Position numbers and translations under genes: made by a program. Shown here piece after piece: positions 25,701 through 34,024 of a DNA stretch of 49,423 nucleotides (within the stretch, counting starts at the first letter, position 1; every line of letters begins with the position of its first letter). Under the pieces are notes generated by a model. The model did no database searches. It had not been told where the DNA came from and was given only the letters and a program-made list of their open reading frames with translations. This DNA is from a virus, in the IMG/VR virus record IMGVR_UViG_3300030117_005015, positions 1 through 49,423 of that record, one strand, 5' to 3'.

Positions 25701-28700
25701 ATGCTTATACATATCTAAAAACCATACTTCGTTTTTTCTAGCACTTTTATCTGCTTTTTTATTATAACTATTAGTACCTAAATAATCATCTATAGAAGTA
25801 TCATTAGTACCAGTACTAGCATAAACATTTGATCCACCAATTTTTTTACCGTGGCCTGTATATGTCCAGTATTCATAAAACCAAGGTGTAGCTGCAGGAT
25901 TTGAAACATCAACAGTACCATTGTTACTTGGAGAATCAAATCTATATTTACTTGTTGAAACATCTAAACTTGTATTGCTAGGAGCTATTCCAAAATCCCA
26001 CTCTTCATTACCGTAATCATATCTTCTAAAATAACAAGCAAACCTACCAAAAGGATGCGAGTAAGCGTTTCTTCCTCCACTTGTGCCACTATTTATATCT
26101 TCACCATGGCCTGTTGCTTTTATACTATGCGTTTTGTGGTGATCATCACGCATCGCATATATTTTTTTAGAAGCTACTGTTCTCCAATTTTCACTAGCCG
26201 AAGTATCTTGAGATATGTAGTTTCTAAACACATCATCTATATAAATTTTTACAAAAAACTTACCATCAAAAATAGGTAAGTTTTCAACTTTTTTCTTAAA
26301 TATATTTATTTTAGCATTGTCTTGTATTTCTGTAGAAAAAGCACCAGAAGCATCGTTTGTTATAAAGTTAACATCACTTTCTAAAAAGCCATCTACTTTA
26401 ATATAGTACTTTGGGTTTATAGGTGCTGAGGAGTCAAAAGCGTCTGTAGTTATAGAAGTTATTCTATACTCTTGACTTTCTATACTAGAACCAGCTAAAG
26501 AAAATGTAAAGTATAAATCACCATCTTCAATTTCGTGAAGCCTGCTTCCTGAAGAATTACCAAAAAAATTATAATTTAAAGTAAAATTATCTACACCAGA
26601 AACTGGGGCATCAACAAGAGTGTTAATACCAAAAACATTATTATTAGCTGTATTTAAATGTTTAGCTGTAATCAAGCTTGTTGTTTTTGTTTTTACAAAA
26701 TCAGGCGCTTCGTTTTCTATAGCTAAAACTTTATATCTAGATTTTGTATCAACAGCTTGATTACTTTCTTGAGCTTTTTTTAATACTAAAAAAGTGTCTA
26801 TATCAATTTTGTTTCTATCAGACGAAGGAAAAGAAAGCCAAACATTACCGTCTTCAGCATTATACCACCTGTCCATTGCCATATTATAGTACTCGCCAGA
26901 AGTTTGTTTTATATAAAACTTATAGTATTTTTGGTTTTTAGGTATACCAGATTTAAAACCTACTCTTAATCTATTTGCCTTTTGAGCTTCAGAATAATTT
27001 ACTTCAAAAGTTCCAGAAGGATTTGAAATAACAGGTGTTTCTCTACCATATTCATCTATAAACACAACACCTAGTTGGTATTCTCTCAATGACTTTATAG
27101 ATTTTACCGAGTTAGTTTGATATTGTGTTTCATCCCATGATAAAATATTGTTTTGATCTATTTTTTGTATTTTAAAATCAGGCGAGTAAGGATTACCTTG
27201 TATATCAAAAACATCAAAACCTTGAGTGTAATTACCGTAAACAATTCTATTACCTGTTACCTCTTGTGCTAAAGCTGTTTTAGGAACATTATCCCAAGTT
27301 CTTATTAATTGATTTGAAGGAACTGTAGATTTTATAGTTTCATGAGTTATATTGTAAATATTGTTTTGCCAATAATCATCAACTGAATCTTTTTTAATTG
27401 TATCTACAACATATATATTTGGTGAACCATCTTCTTTATAAAGTATATCTATTTCAACAACATCTAAAGGCGTATCATTTAATCTAAAGTTTTTAACATC
27501 AATTTGGGTTAACAAGTTTGTCATACCCAAATTATAACCTTTTTTAGGATGGTAATCAAAAGTACCTGGCACAAAAGCCACTTGAGTAAACGGTGAGTAT
27601 GTAGAATATTCTCCGTCAACATATTTATATCTAGTAGCAAATCTAGGAAACTTAAACTCAAACAACCTTTCATATGTATCAAATAAATCTATAGCATATT
27701 TTCTTAAAGGATATGTTGCATCTGCTACTGGTGGAAAACCATCTATATTTGTTATTTCTATTTTTATTGTTACTGGATTACCAGGAGTGGCTGAAAAATT
27801 ATTTGTACCAACACTTACTATTTCTCCTTTTATTCTATAGTCTGTTATTGGTATAGGTGGAGGATCTTGAGAACCACCTGAAACTTCATCAAATTCTTTT
27901 AAAACAACAGTGCTACCAACACTCCAGTTTGCAAGAGTAAACGTTGTATTTAAATTTATATCTTCAACTATTTGTATATCTACATTATCACCTATGTTAA
28001 CTCCTGAAAAATCATACGGATCTTGATTAAAAGAACTACTAGTTGATATAATATCATCACTATCGTTTGGAAGAGGGTCTTGATCTAAACCTACAGATAT
28101 AACACCAGTATAAACTTGAGATAAATCTCTACCCGTTTTTAAATCTAAAATAGGTGCTTTACTAGGCGCTTTTCTTATTACAGTAACATGTTTTTCTTGT
28201 AACAATATATTATCGTTAATTGTAATATTATTTGTTTCGTTTACTAATCTAGTAGGTGCGTTACCATCAGTACCTTGTTTACATCTATCTATATTTATTT
28301 TTTTCGGCTCATTAACGTTATCTGTAAAAAACAATAAGTTATCAATAATATTAATACCTGTTATTATTGTATCAGGTCTAAAGTTTAAAGGAAGTTTGTT
28401 TTCTTCTTGATTGTTTTTAAAAGTCAAAGCTATAATGGAGTTATTACTTACTTCATCTTGTAAATCATCAGGTATATAATTTAGTTGAAAAGTTGGTATA
28501 TTTCCTTGTGCTGATGGAATTACCACAGGTGGTTCTGCAAAAAAAGTACCACCTGAATCAGCACCGTTAGAAAAATCAAAAGTGTTTATTGTTTGACCAG
28601 AAGAATTTATAGTAGCAAAGCCTGTTAAAACAGAACCTGTAGATACACTTTGGTTTGTTCCTGGTACAAAAGCTGTTACGCTTGGTTGTCCAAGCTGGCC

Positions 28701-29132
28701 AAGTAATATTTGTGTTGCAAAAAGATATATAATAGTTGTATCAGCTTCTATAACAACAGGAGTAACAATATTGTCTTTATATTCTAATATAGAAGAACCA
28801 TTTGACACAGAGTTAAATAACGGATTACTTCCAGGGCTATTCATTACTATATCAGAATAGTTTACATTGTTATTTTCACTTGCTAACAACCAGTAAACTG
28901 CATTATTTTTTTCATCAGCTATACTACCAACACAAACTTTATCTGCACCTATAAAATTTTGACCAGAAATAAGCGTGTTACCTAACAAGTTTTGTACAGT
29001 ACCTACTTCAGAACTATCTGAAGTTGAAACTTGCACATTCATAGCATCTCTATATTCTCCATTTGGAACAAGTCTTTCGTCAAGATCTTTGTTCATTTTA
29101 CCACCGGTAAAATTCTGTCTAATCTCTGGCAT
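22770..29132 (-). CDS. Giant tail nozzle/stabilisation-type protein
   Basis: 2120 aa. The N-terminus carries a stretch also seen at the start of podovirus tail-nozzle proteins: FTGGKMNKDLDERLVPNGEY then RDAMN, a Gly-Gly start followed by an Arg-Asp-Ala-Met-Asn helix. Many strands follow, as expected of a beta-propeller core with large insertions. Conserved-looking blocks include GIPKNQKYYKFYIKQTSGEY around residue 725, and the C-terminal part includes DRILKILATKDALFNADGNP and SRGKIYQHHFENT. It far exceeds T7 gp12 or P22 gp10 in length, so much of it may be receptor-facing insertions. It follows the ring/adaptor genes by 3 nt, exactly where the nozzle gene stands in related phages. Confidence 0.75.
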   Translation of the reverse strand: MPEIRQNFTGGKMNKDLDERLVPNGEYRDAMNVQVSTSDSSEVGTVQNLLGNTLISGQNFIGADKVCVGSIADEKNNAVYWLLASENNNVNYSDIVMNSPGSNPLFNSVSNGSSILEYKDNIVTPVVIEADTTIIYLFATQILLGQLGQPSVTAFVPGTNQSVSTGSVLTGFATINSSGQTINTFDFSNGADSGGTFFAEPPVVIPSAQGNIPTFQLNYIPDDLQDEVSNNSIIALTFKNNQEENKLPLNFRPDTIITGINIIDNLLFFTDNVNEPKKINIDRCKQGTDGNAPTRLVNETNNITINDNILLQEKHVTVIRKAPSKAPILDLKTGRDLSQVYTGVISVGLDQDPLPNDSDDIISTSSSFNQDPYDFSGVNIGDNVDIQIVEDINLNTTFTLANWSVGSTVVLKEFDEVSGGSQDPPPIPITDYRIKGEIVSVGTNNFSATPGNPVTIKIEITNIDGFPPVADATYPLRKYAIDLFDTYERLFEFKFPRFATRYKYVDGEYSTYSPFTQVAFVPGTFDYHPKKGYNLGMTNLLTQIDVKNFRLNDTPLDVVEIDILYKEDGSPNIYVVDTIKKDSVDDYWQNNIYNITHETIKSTVPSNQLIRTWDNVPKTALAQEVTGNRIVYGNYTQGFDVFDIQGNPYSPDFKIQKIDQNNILSWDETQYQTNSVKSIKSLREYQLGVVFIDEYGRETPVISNPSGTFEVNYSEAQKANRLRVGFKSGIPKNQKYYKFYIKQTSGEYYNMAMDRWYNAEDGNVWLSFPSSDRNKIDIDTFLVLKKAQESNQAVDTKSRYKVLAIENEAPDFVKTKTTSLITAKHLNTANNNVFGINTLVDAPVSGVDNFTLNYNFFGNSSGSRLHEIEDGDLYFTFSLAGSSIESQEYRITSITTDAFDSSAPINPKYYIKVDGFLESDVNFITNDASGAFSTEIQDNAKINIFKKKVENLPIFDGKFFVKIYIDDVFRNYISQDTSASENWRTVASKKIYAMRDDHHKTHSIKATGHGEDINSGTSGGRNAYSHPFGRFACYFRRYDYGNEEWDFGIAPSNTSLDVSTSKYRFDSPSNNGTVDVSNPAATPWFYEYWTYTGHGKKIGGSNVYASTGTNDTSIDDYLGTNSYNKKADKSARKNEVWFLDMYKHVDRSPSAGNDFAPAYHPSNQANQFDMTAMGTGGIESLPIGSSASVGNNAAIDYAAGYHHFSLTLGPIFKDESFDTTELYNAGFFGNAGIGAYNILTDGHGPGQSTNAWINELWSVGIGNPNYNDSPTQAFTDRLSPGSVWRWAEDPFETRYNLNNQVNERNIIRYFVQGNHTSEGDMLREQAGSIPSSASDFDGHFNGAQLSTNFNKQWKWVQEHNTKKLDWIPLDVGGDQSELGPIVNSGREITLTTLNYTGTNDGPYGNDVGVGQTSGDNTTSTGIDDHYIYITLDSYNNALDQHGKPCILTTGFIVKSYTKYDQSSATELGTYPYNVTTPAIKPYLVVRDIDKNVSVIGVGNQAAVKVYLTGYVEALDLGHTINPGPNTSITFVQGTMNGYSPNSAARISLQKSTTGKGAFTDNTNYGVAGATTKLLYAVGYTMEFIEPSYDNELLPDNPAIWETEPKDSPDLDIYYEASDLIPVQLNEETDAGFLPLQEEEIGSTPILNGTFENCTIFTASSVQNFSIDAEIIDIKGNILTLSTPPTIINTPAVTGIDWVHIKKPDGSIFSTYVEAINGSFLTINLNTWNFWHTLNYYNCYTFFNGVESNRIRDNFNLPFISNGVRASSTLEEVIEKQTRQYGLIFSGIYNSISSINNLNQFIAAENITKEINPVYGSIQKLHSRSTADGDLITLCEDRILKILATKDALFNADGNPQLIANEQVLGQAIPYAGEYGISQNPESFASESYRAYFTDKQRGSVIRLSMDGLTPISDHGMKDWFRDNLKLNNKLIGSYDHKKDEYNIALKPNTSGQGNYVVSFKEDVRGWVSFKSFVQMESGVSMASDYYTFSRGKIYQHHFENTTYNTYYGLQSPSTISFLLNDSPSIVKSFKTLLYEGSQAKVTKDLSDGQYYNLTPKKGWYLQTINTDMQAGSNVEFIKKENKWFNHIKGIETDIIEEKDFTYQGIGVVNANQLIINTTQS

Positions 29133-29135
29133 GTA

Positions 29136-30632
29136 CTAGTGTTTAATTTGTTTTGATTTACCCCTTAATACTTGGGTAATTTCTTCTAATTTAATATTTG
29201 ATAATCTTAATTTTGCCTTTCTAGTTTCAGCAAATCTTTCTTTTCTAAATCTTTGAACTATATATTCAGGCACGTTTGCTCTAGTCGATATTATTGCATA
29301 TGCTATACATTTGTACATCGCTTCTTCCGCTAACTTATGTACTTGCATTTCTTTTTCTGTACCAATACTATCACTTATATAATCTAATATTACTGTTTGA
29401 CCACTTATATTAGAACTAAAATTTATTTTACCAAGTCTATTATCTATATAAAAAGATCCATTTACTTGAGCGTGCTGTGGATCTAGTCCATATCTATTAC
29501 CTTTCATTTTCCAATGAAGATCATCTTCATAATCTTGGTTATTATTTTCTGAAGGTGTAGTTGACTTATAACTATTCCAAGTTGAAGAATTTATTTCATT
29601 ACCTGCTGGTGATTTTAAATAATCATTAAACGTCCAGTTTCTAACAGATATATCATCTACATTATTTGTTTCTGTTAAAGTAGTATCTTGTGCTGTAAAC
29701 TCGTGAAAAGAAACAACAACAACATATACAGTATCAATATTTTGAACATTTATTTTTTGTAAAAACTTTTCTGTTGTATTGTCAACAGCTACACTCCACT
29801 CTATATAACTAGCAACACCATCGTCTGTTTGCAAATCAAATATATCTAAGTTAGTGTTTGTGGTTGGTAAATCTCCAGCAGAAGTAGAGTCAAAATTAGT
29901 TGTATTACCATCAGGCACTGAAGTACTTAACCCAACTCTTAATATACCAGGGCCGGTGCCAGAAGCAAAATCAACAGCTTGACCAGAAGCAGACATTGTA
30001 ACATACTCTTTATCGCTAACATCTAGCTCTTGCCAAACAGCCATAGCATGACCCCAGTTTACAGGCGAAGAAACAGCACCATTAAAATTAGTTCTAGTTC
30101 TGTGTGAAAAAACTAATTTATTTGATAAAATTTCTGACTTTGCAAAACCAGCGCCAAAAGGTATAACATCAGGGTTTTTTTGCCAACTAGTAAAATCACC
30201 AGCTGCAAAATCACCGTCTACAACTTCTTCAGCTCTTTCGTTAAAAGTATAACTACCATCATCTTCTTGACTTATTTGAAAAGGATTATTAGTTCTATTT
30301 GTAAAATATAAAGGATGTTTTATACCAGAAGAATCTACCCATGATAGCTTTGTATAGTTTACATAATCATGAGGCAATGGCATTGTTAACGAAGGTGGTA
30401 CGTCTATTTGTTGAGACTTTATAGATTTAAAAGTATCAAACGATAATTCTTGTAAAGCACGTTGTGCAAAATAAGATATATCAGCTCTTTTTATTTTTGA
30501 TATTAATTTGTTTTCTCCAACATAAGCTATTTGAAACTGAGTTATAATATCTTCTAAAGAAGTAAACTGATAACTTCCTAAATTATTACCTAAATAATAA
30601 TCTCTGTGTGTAGTGTTGTCTAATAATCCCAT
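29136..30632 (-). CDS. Head-tail connector (ring) protein with inserted beta domain
   Basis: 498 aa. The first 135 and last 120 residues form a helical connector-like fold: SKIKRADISYFAQRALQELS near residue 50 and KLAEEAMYKCIAYAIISTRA near 430, followed by a basic helix (RKERFAETRKAKLRLSN). Between about 136 and 335 lies a beta-rich insertion that starts VVDGDFAAGDFTSWQKNPD, the opening typical of carbohydrate-binding jelly-roll domains. So a P22 gp4-like or T7 gp11-like adaptor seems to carry a decoration domain on the tail surface. The gene sits between the 244-aa adaptor candidate and the nozzle. Connector assignment is by pattern and order. Confidence 0.7.
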   Translation of the reverse strand: MGLLDNTTHRDYYLGNNLGSYQFTSLEDIITQFQIAYVGENKLISKIKRADISYFAQRALQELSFDTFKSIKSQQIDVPPSLTMPLPHDYVNYTKLSWVDSSGIKHPLYFTNRTNNPFQISQEDDGSYTFNERAEEVVDGDFAAGDFTSWQKNPDVIPFGAGFAKSEILSNKLVFSHRTRTNFNGAVSSPVNWGHAMAVWQELDVSDKEYVTMSASGQAVDFASGTGPGILRVGLSTSVPDGNTTNFDSTSAGDLPTTNTNLDIFDLQTDDGVASYIEWSVAVDNTTEKFLQKINVQNIDTVYVVVVSFHEFTAQDTTLTETNNVDDISVRNWTFNDYLKSPAGNEINSSTWNSYKSTTPSENNNQDYEDDLHWKMKGNRYGLDPQHAQVNGSFYIDNRLGKINFSSNISGQTVILDYISDSIGTEKEMQVHKLAEEAMYKCIAYAIISTRANVPEYIVQRFRKERFAETRKAKLRLSNIKLEEITQVLRGKSKQIKH

Positions 30633-30636
30633 TTAT

Positions 30637-31371
30637 TTATTGTTTTTCTTGTTGTAGTTTTGCTGCTTCCATACCTTGACCAGCTCTCATAATATCATCT
30701 CTTAACATAGAAACACCTGCTAGTTTTAATATTTTATATACTAACTCTGTTTCTTCTGAAGTATGTAGTTCAAAATCTGTTGATGTACCTGGATTCCAAA
30801 GAGCGGTATTACTATTACTAGAAACTACATAGCCCCAAACTGGTTTATTAGGTTTTTTTATATAACTTATTTTTACACTATCAGCTATTGGTGGTGGTGG
30901 GATTATTTTTATTCTATCAAAACCAGATGCATCGTGTATGTAAACTGGTCTTTTTTGAGTTTCTCTAGCCAAAGGACTATTAGTATATTTTCTATATTCT
31001 TTTGCTGTAACTTCTTCTACAACTTTATACCCAGCTAAATTACTGTAATCAGCCATGACCTCTAAAATTCTATATAAAGAAAACTGTGTTAAATCTATAT
31101 CTCCTTCGTTATTTAAAACAGCTGTATTAGGTTCATCAGTCCATATTTCAAACGCACTTATTTTACTTTCTAATATATCTTTCATATCAGAGTGACCCAT
31201 ACTATTACCAGGTAATCTGTTGAATTGATTTAAATCATAAAAGTATTGCTCGAATATTTCTTTTTGTGCAAGATCTGCAAACAGATTAAACTCTTGTGGA
31301 GTTATATAACCCCTTTGCTCTTTGTTAGCTATAGCTAAAACTTTTTGATAAACATTATCTATAGATACCAT
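30637..31371 (-). CDS. Putative head-completion/adaptor protein
   Basis: 244 aa, starting MVSIDNVYQKVLAIANKEQR. It contains a hallmark-looking segment YITPQEFNLFADLAQKEIFE at about residues 22-41, followed by YFYDLNQFNRLPGN. The middle holds strands with conserved aromatic residues (KISYIKKPNKPVWGYVV), and a C-terminal helix ends GMEAAKLQQEKQ. Helix-strand-helix organisation and location between the capsid and ring genes suggest an adaptor at the portal. No catalytic motif. Similar small proteins occur next to the ring protein gene in other marine Bacteroidota phages, to my recollection. Confidence 0.65.
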   Translation of the reverse strand: MVSIDNVYQKVLAIANKEQRGYITPQEFNLFADLAQKEIFEQYFYDLNQFNRLPGNSMGHSDMKDILESKISAFEIWTDEPNTAVLNNEGDIDLTQFSLYRILEVMADYSNLAGYKVVEEVTAKEYRKYTNSPLARETQKRPVYIHDASGFDRIKIIPPPPIADSVKISYIKKPNKPVWGYVVSSNSNTALWNPGTSTDFELHTSEETELVYKILKLAGVSMLRDDIMRAGQGMEAAKLQQEKQ

Positions 31372-31380
31372 AATATTTTT

Positions 31381-31536
31381 TTATTTTTTATAAGGAAACA
31401 TTTTATTTAATTGTTGTTTTCTTTTTCTACAGCCGCAGTCTTTGCCTGTAACTTTAGATACTTTATCAACAACTTTTTTTATTCCTGTTGCTTTTGTAAT
31501 TTTTTCTATTGAGTCGCCTAATCCTTTTGATTTCAT
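31381..31536 (-). CDS. Small basic protein with CGC motif
   Basis: A short frame of 51 codons from ATG 31536 to TAA 31381. It reads MKSKGLGDSIEKITKATGIK at the start and has the pattern DCGCRKRKQQLNKMFPYKK at the end. The Cys-Gly-Cys core flanked by basic residues suggests a metal- or nucleic-acid-binding tail on an amphipathic helix. It fills the gap between the 273-aa gene and the adaptor gene, after a UNCG-type hairpin at 31559-31578, and has its own AT-only leader. The compact, gap-free frame and strong lysine bias support a real gene. Function unknown. Confidence 0.75.
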   Translation of the reverse strand: MKSKGLGDSIEKITKATGIKKVVDKVSKVTGKDCGCRKRKQQLNKMFPYKK

Positions 31537-31558
31537 ATAATTTTATTTTTGTAGTTAC

Positions 31559-31578
31559 GATCGCCCCGTAGGGCGACC
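31559..31578 (-). terminator. Stable UACG-loop hairpin after the 273-aa gene
   Basis: On the coding strand GGTCGCCC-TACG-GGGCGATC forms an 8-bp stem, one pair being G-U, closed by a UNCG tetraloop. It begins 15 nt after the stop of the 31593-32414 gene. No U-run follows on this strand, so it may be a weak terminator, a processing site or a 3'-end stabiliser rather than a classic intrinsic terminator. Confidence 0.55.
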
Positions 31579-31592
31579 GCTCTACAGTTTGT

Positions 31593-32414
31593 TTATCTTA
31601 ATCTTTTTTCAATACTAGTAAACACTTCCATACCTTCATCAGTTTTAAACCAAGCGGCTAATGCTGAATAAGGATGTTCGTCAAAAGGAACATTTAATAA
31701 TTTTCTACCGTTACTACCCCAAGTAAAAGTTCTTTGGTCAGCAGATAATTTTAATATACCCATTTCAGTAGCTCTAATACCAAGGTTTCTAAGTAAAACG
31801 TTTTCATCATTTATTAAATCTAAAAATAAACTAGGGTTTCTTTTAGCAAATATAAGCAGATCACGTTTAAGTTCCTTAGAACTCATCTCTGATACCTTAG
31901 AACCTATTTCTACACGCATAACAGCTTCTACCATATCTATATCTAAATCTCTAGCAGCAGTTAACGCATCGATTTCTATTTCTATATTAGCAACTTGATC
32001 AATAGCTACAACTTCTGGTTTCCACTCATAAAATAATTTGTTTCTATGAGGGTGGTATAAACTTAAAAGCTTTTGTAAAACTACTTTTTCTCTTGGTACT
32101 TGTAAAATACCAGCTCTAAAAATTATATGTTCTAATCTTTGATCGCCTTTCATTTCATCTACAAAGCAAGTTTTTTGATTTGAACAATATTTAAGTTCTC
32201 TTTCGTATTGTTTTTCTTCGTCAAACCAGTATATACCAGCTGATTTTACAGTATAAGATAGTGGCTTGTTACCTTTTCTTAAAAAATATTGTCTATCTTT
32301 TACTTCCCACTCTGATTTTTTTGATTCAACTTTTTTAGGTTTTGGTGTTTCAACAACTGGTGTTTCAACAACAGGTACCTCTACCTCTTTTTTTGTTTCT
32401 TGTTTTTTTGCCAT
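31593..32414 (-). CDS. Conserved-looking protein between capsid and adaptor genes
   Basis: 273 aa. The first 40 residues are a low-complexity Lys/Val/Pro/Glu tail (KKEVEVPVVETPVVETPKPK). The body starts WEVKDRQYFLRKGNKPLSYT and has YCSNQKTCFVDEMKGDQRLE and a C-terminal AAWFKTDEGMEVFTSIEKRL. It is mixed alpha/beta with no signal peptide. It is bracketed by two strong hairpins: one after the capsid gene and one after its own stop. That implies expression separate from, and lower than, the capsid. Related genes stand at the same place in other marine phages, to my recollection, but with no assigned function. A minor head protein is my best guess. Confidence 0.65.
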   Translation of the reverse strand: MAKKQETKKEVEVPVVETPVVETPKPKKVESKKSEWEVKDRQYFLRKGNKPLSYTVKSAGIYWFDEEKQYERELKYCSNQKTCFVDEMKGDQRLEHIIFRAGILQVPREKVVLQKLLSLYHPHRNKLFYEWKPEVVAIDQVANIEIEIDALTAARDLDIDMVEAVMRVEIGSKVSEMSSKELKRDLLIFAKRNPSLFLDLINDENVLLRNLGIRATEMGILKLSADQRTFTWGSNGRKLLNVPFDEHPYSALAAWFKTDEGMEVFTSIEKRLR

Positions 32415-32430
32415 AATATAATATATAATA

Positions 32431-32466
32431 AAATTAATAAAATAAAGCCGAGGCCGAAGCCTCGAC
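32431..32466 (-). terminator. Strong intrinsic terminator after the major capsid gene
   Basis: Coding-strand GTCGAGGC-TTCG-GCCTCGGC (32466-32447) forms an 8-bp stem with a C(UUCG)G tetraloop, followed by TTTATTTTATT. This is a textbook rho-independent terminator placed 15 nt after the capsid stop. In an otherwise gap-free operon it should lower transcription of downstream genes relative to the capsid. Confidence 0.85.
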
Positions 32467-32480
32467 TTTTATATAAATGC

Positions 32481-34004
32481 TTACTTCATTAACATAAAGT
32501 TATTAGCACCTTGTACAACTAAACATCTTTCAGATAAGTAGTGTACTTGCATTACATCTAAATCAGATGTTACAGCTCCTACAGAACCTGTAACCCAAGT
32601 CTTCATTTTTCTTGACTCAGTTTGTGAAGCTCTAAATCTAACATGTAAAAATGGTCGCTTTAAGTTTTTACCTAAAGTTTGATCATATACAGTAGATACA
32701 CCAGCAGGAATAATAACACCTCTTAGTGGAGCAACAGCATCTCTAGAGTTAATACCACCTCTTGTAGATTTGTCGTTTAAGTATCTAAAGTCAGACTTGT
32801 AGAAGTCATAAGAACCTCTTCTGAAACCAGAGAAACCTAAATTAAGTGCCATATCTTCAGAGTTGTTAAATACACCGTAAGAAGTACCACCAGCTCCGTA
32901 AGAGTTCATTGAAGCTAGCATGTCATCCATAGCTAAACTAGTAGCTCTGTTTACAAACATCATGTTTTCTTCAATAGCACCTTGAGAGTCAAACTCAGCT
33001 AAAATAGCGTCAAACTCAGCTAAATCAGTAGCAGCGTTAACACCAGTTACACCAGTAGTAATATTACCACGAGTTTCAATAGCAGCAAATAAACCTTCAG
33101 TACCAAATGGCGCGTTAGTTGCTGGAAATTGAGAAGTACCAGTAGCAGCGTGACCATCAATATTAGAGTTACCAGTAACACCTTTAACAGCTTCTAACAT
33201 AGTCATTTCTAAGTAATCAGCAAAACGAGATCTTGTTTCACCTTCAGCTTTTAAGTACCATAAGTAACCTGATTGACCAGCTTCACCTGTAATTTCAACC
33301 CAACCAATTTGAGAAGCATCAGATCCTGAGATCTCATAGTAATCTTTCATTATGATTGGTTTGTTAGTAAATGATTGGTGAGTTGGTTTAACAGTACCGT
33401 AACCTGTAGTAGCAGACGAAGTACCTCCTTGACCTTGAGTACCTTTTATAAACTCAGATCCAATAACTAATAATGTAGCATTGTTAGCAGCTGGAACTCC
33501 AGTATCAGAGAAAGCAGTAGCAGCATCAACAGTTGCAACCTCGTAAGGCTCACAAGTTGCTACAGTAGCAGAAGTAGCTGTAACTAAACATTTAATAGTA
33601 CCTTCAGCTGTAGCTACAATTACCATATCATTAATACGTACACCGTGCTCTCCTGAAGCTATAGAATTACCATCTATATCAGTACCAAACGTAAATGTAC
33701 ACTCGTTAGTGTCATACTTACCTATATAAGATAGGTGTAATCTACCTTGCTCAGACCAAATAACTTGATCAGAACTCATTGACTCCTCAGCACCTACTTG
33801 TGAAAGGAAACCAGAAATTGTTCTATTACCGAATACCTCAGCTTCTTGCTCAATAAGGTCCGGCACATATTGTTGACCCCAGTCGTTTCCGTCTGCAGTA
33901 AAGTCAATATAGTTTGAAGCTAGTGTTTGCTTTTTTGAAGCTGGCACACTATTTAATTGACCTGCAGCGCCCGAATGACCAGCGCCGGGATTTGAAATTG
34001 CCAT
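32481..34004 (-). CDS. Major capsid protein
   Basis: 507 aa. N-terminus MAISNPGAGHSGAAGQLNSV, a flexible arm. Residues about 45-70 contain a helical N-arm (PDLIEQEAEVFGNRTISGFL). The block KPIIMKDYYEISGSDASQIG then WVEI, followed by YLWYLKAEGETRSRFADYLE (spine helix), matches the capsid proteins of crAss-like and related Bacteroidota podoviruses as I recall them, which have the HK97 fold. The C-terminus has YDQTLGKNLKRPFLHVRFRA. Context is decisive: terminase, portal, scaffold, then this gene, then a strong terminator. Codon use is richer in G/C-ending codons (for example GCT, GTA) than in its neighbours, consistent with high expression. Confidence 0.9.
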   Translation of the reverse strand: MAISNPGAGHSGAAGQLNSVPASKKQTLASNYIDFTADGNDWGQQYVPDLIEQEAEVFGNRTISGFLSQVGAEESMSSDQVIWSEQGRLHLSYIGKYDTNECTFTFGTDIDGNSIASGEHGVRINDMVIVATAEGTIKCLVTATSATVATCEPYEVATVDAATAFSDTGVPAANNATLLVIGSEFIKGTQGQGGTSSATTGYGTVKPTHQSFTNKPIIMKDYYEISGSDASQIGWVEITGEAGQSGYLWYLKAEGETRSRFADYLEMTMLEAVKGVTGNSNIDGHAATGTSQFPATNAPFGTEGLFAAIETRGNITTGVTGVNAATDLAEFDAILAEFDSQGAIEENMMFVNRATSLAMDDMLASMNSYGAGGTSYGVFNNSEDMALNLGFSGFRRGSYDFYKSDFRYLNDKSTRGGINSRDAVAPLRGVIIPAGVSTVYDQTLGKNLKRPFLHVRFRASQTESRKMKTWVTGSVGAVTSDLDVMQVHYLSERCLVVQGANNFMLMK

Positions 34005-34024
34005 AATTTTTTTGTTTTAAATTG

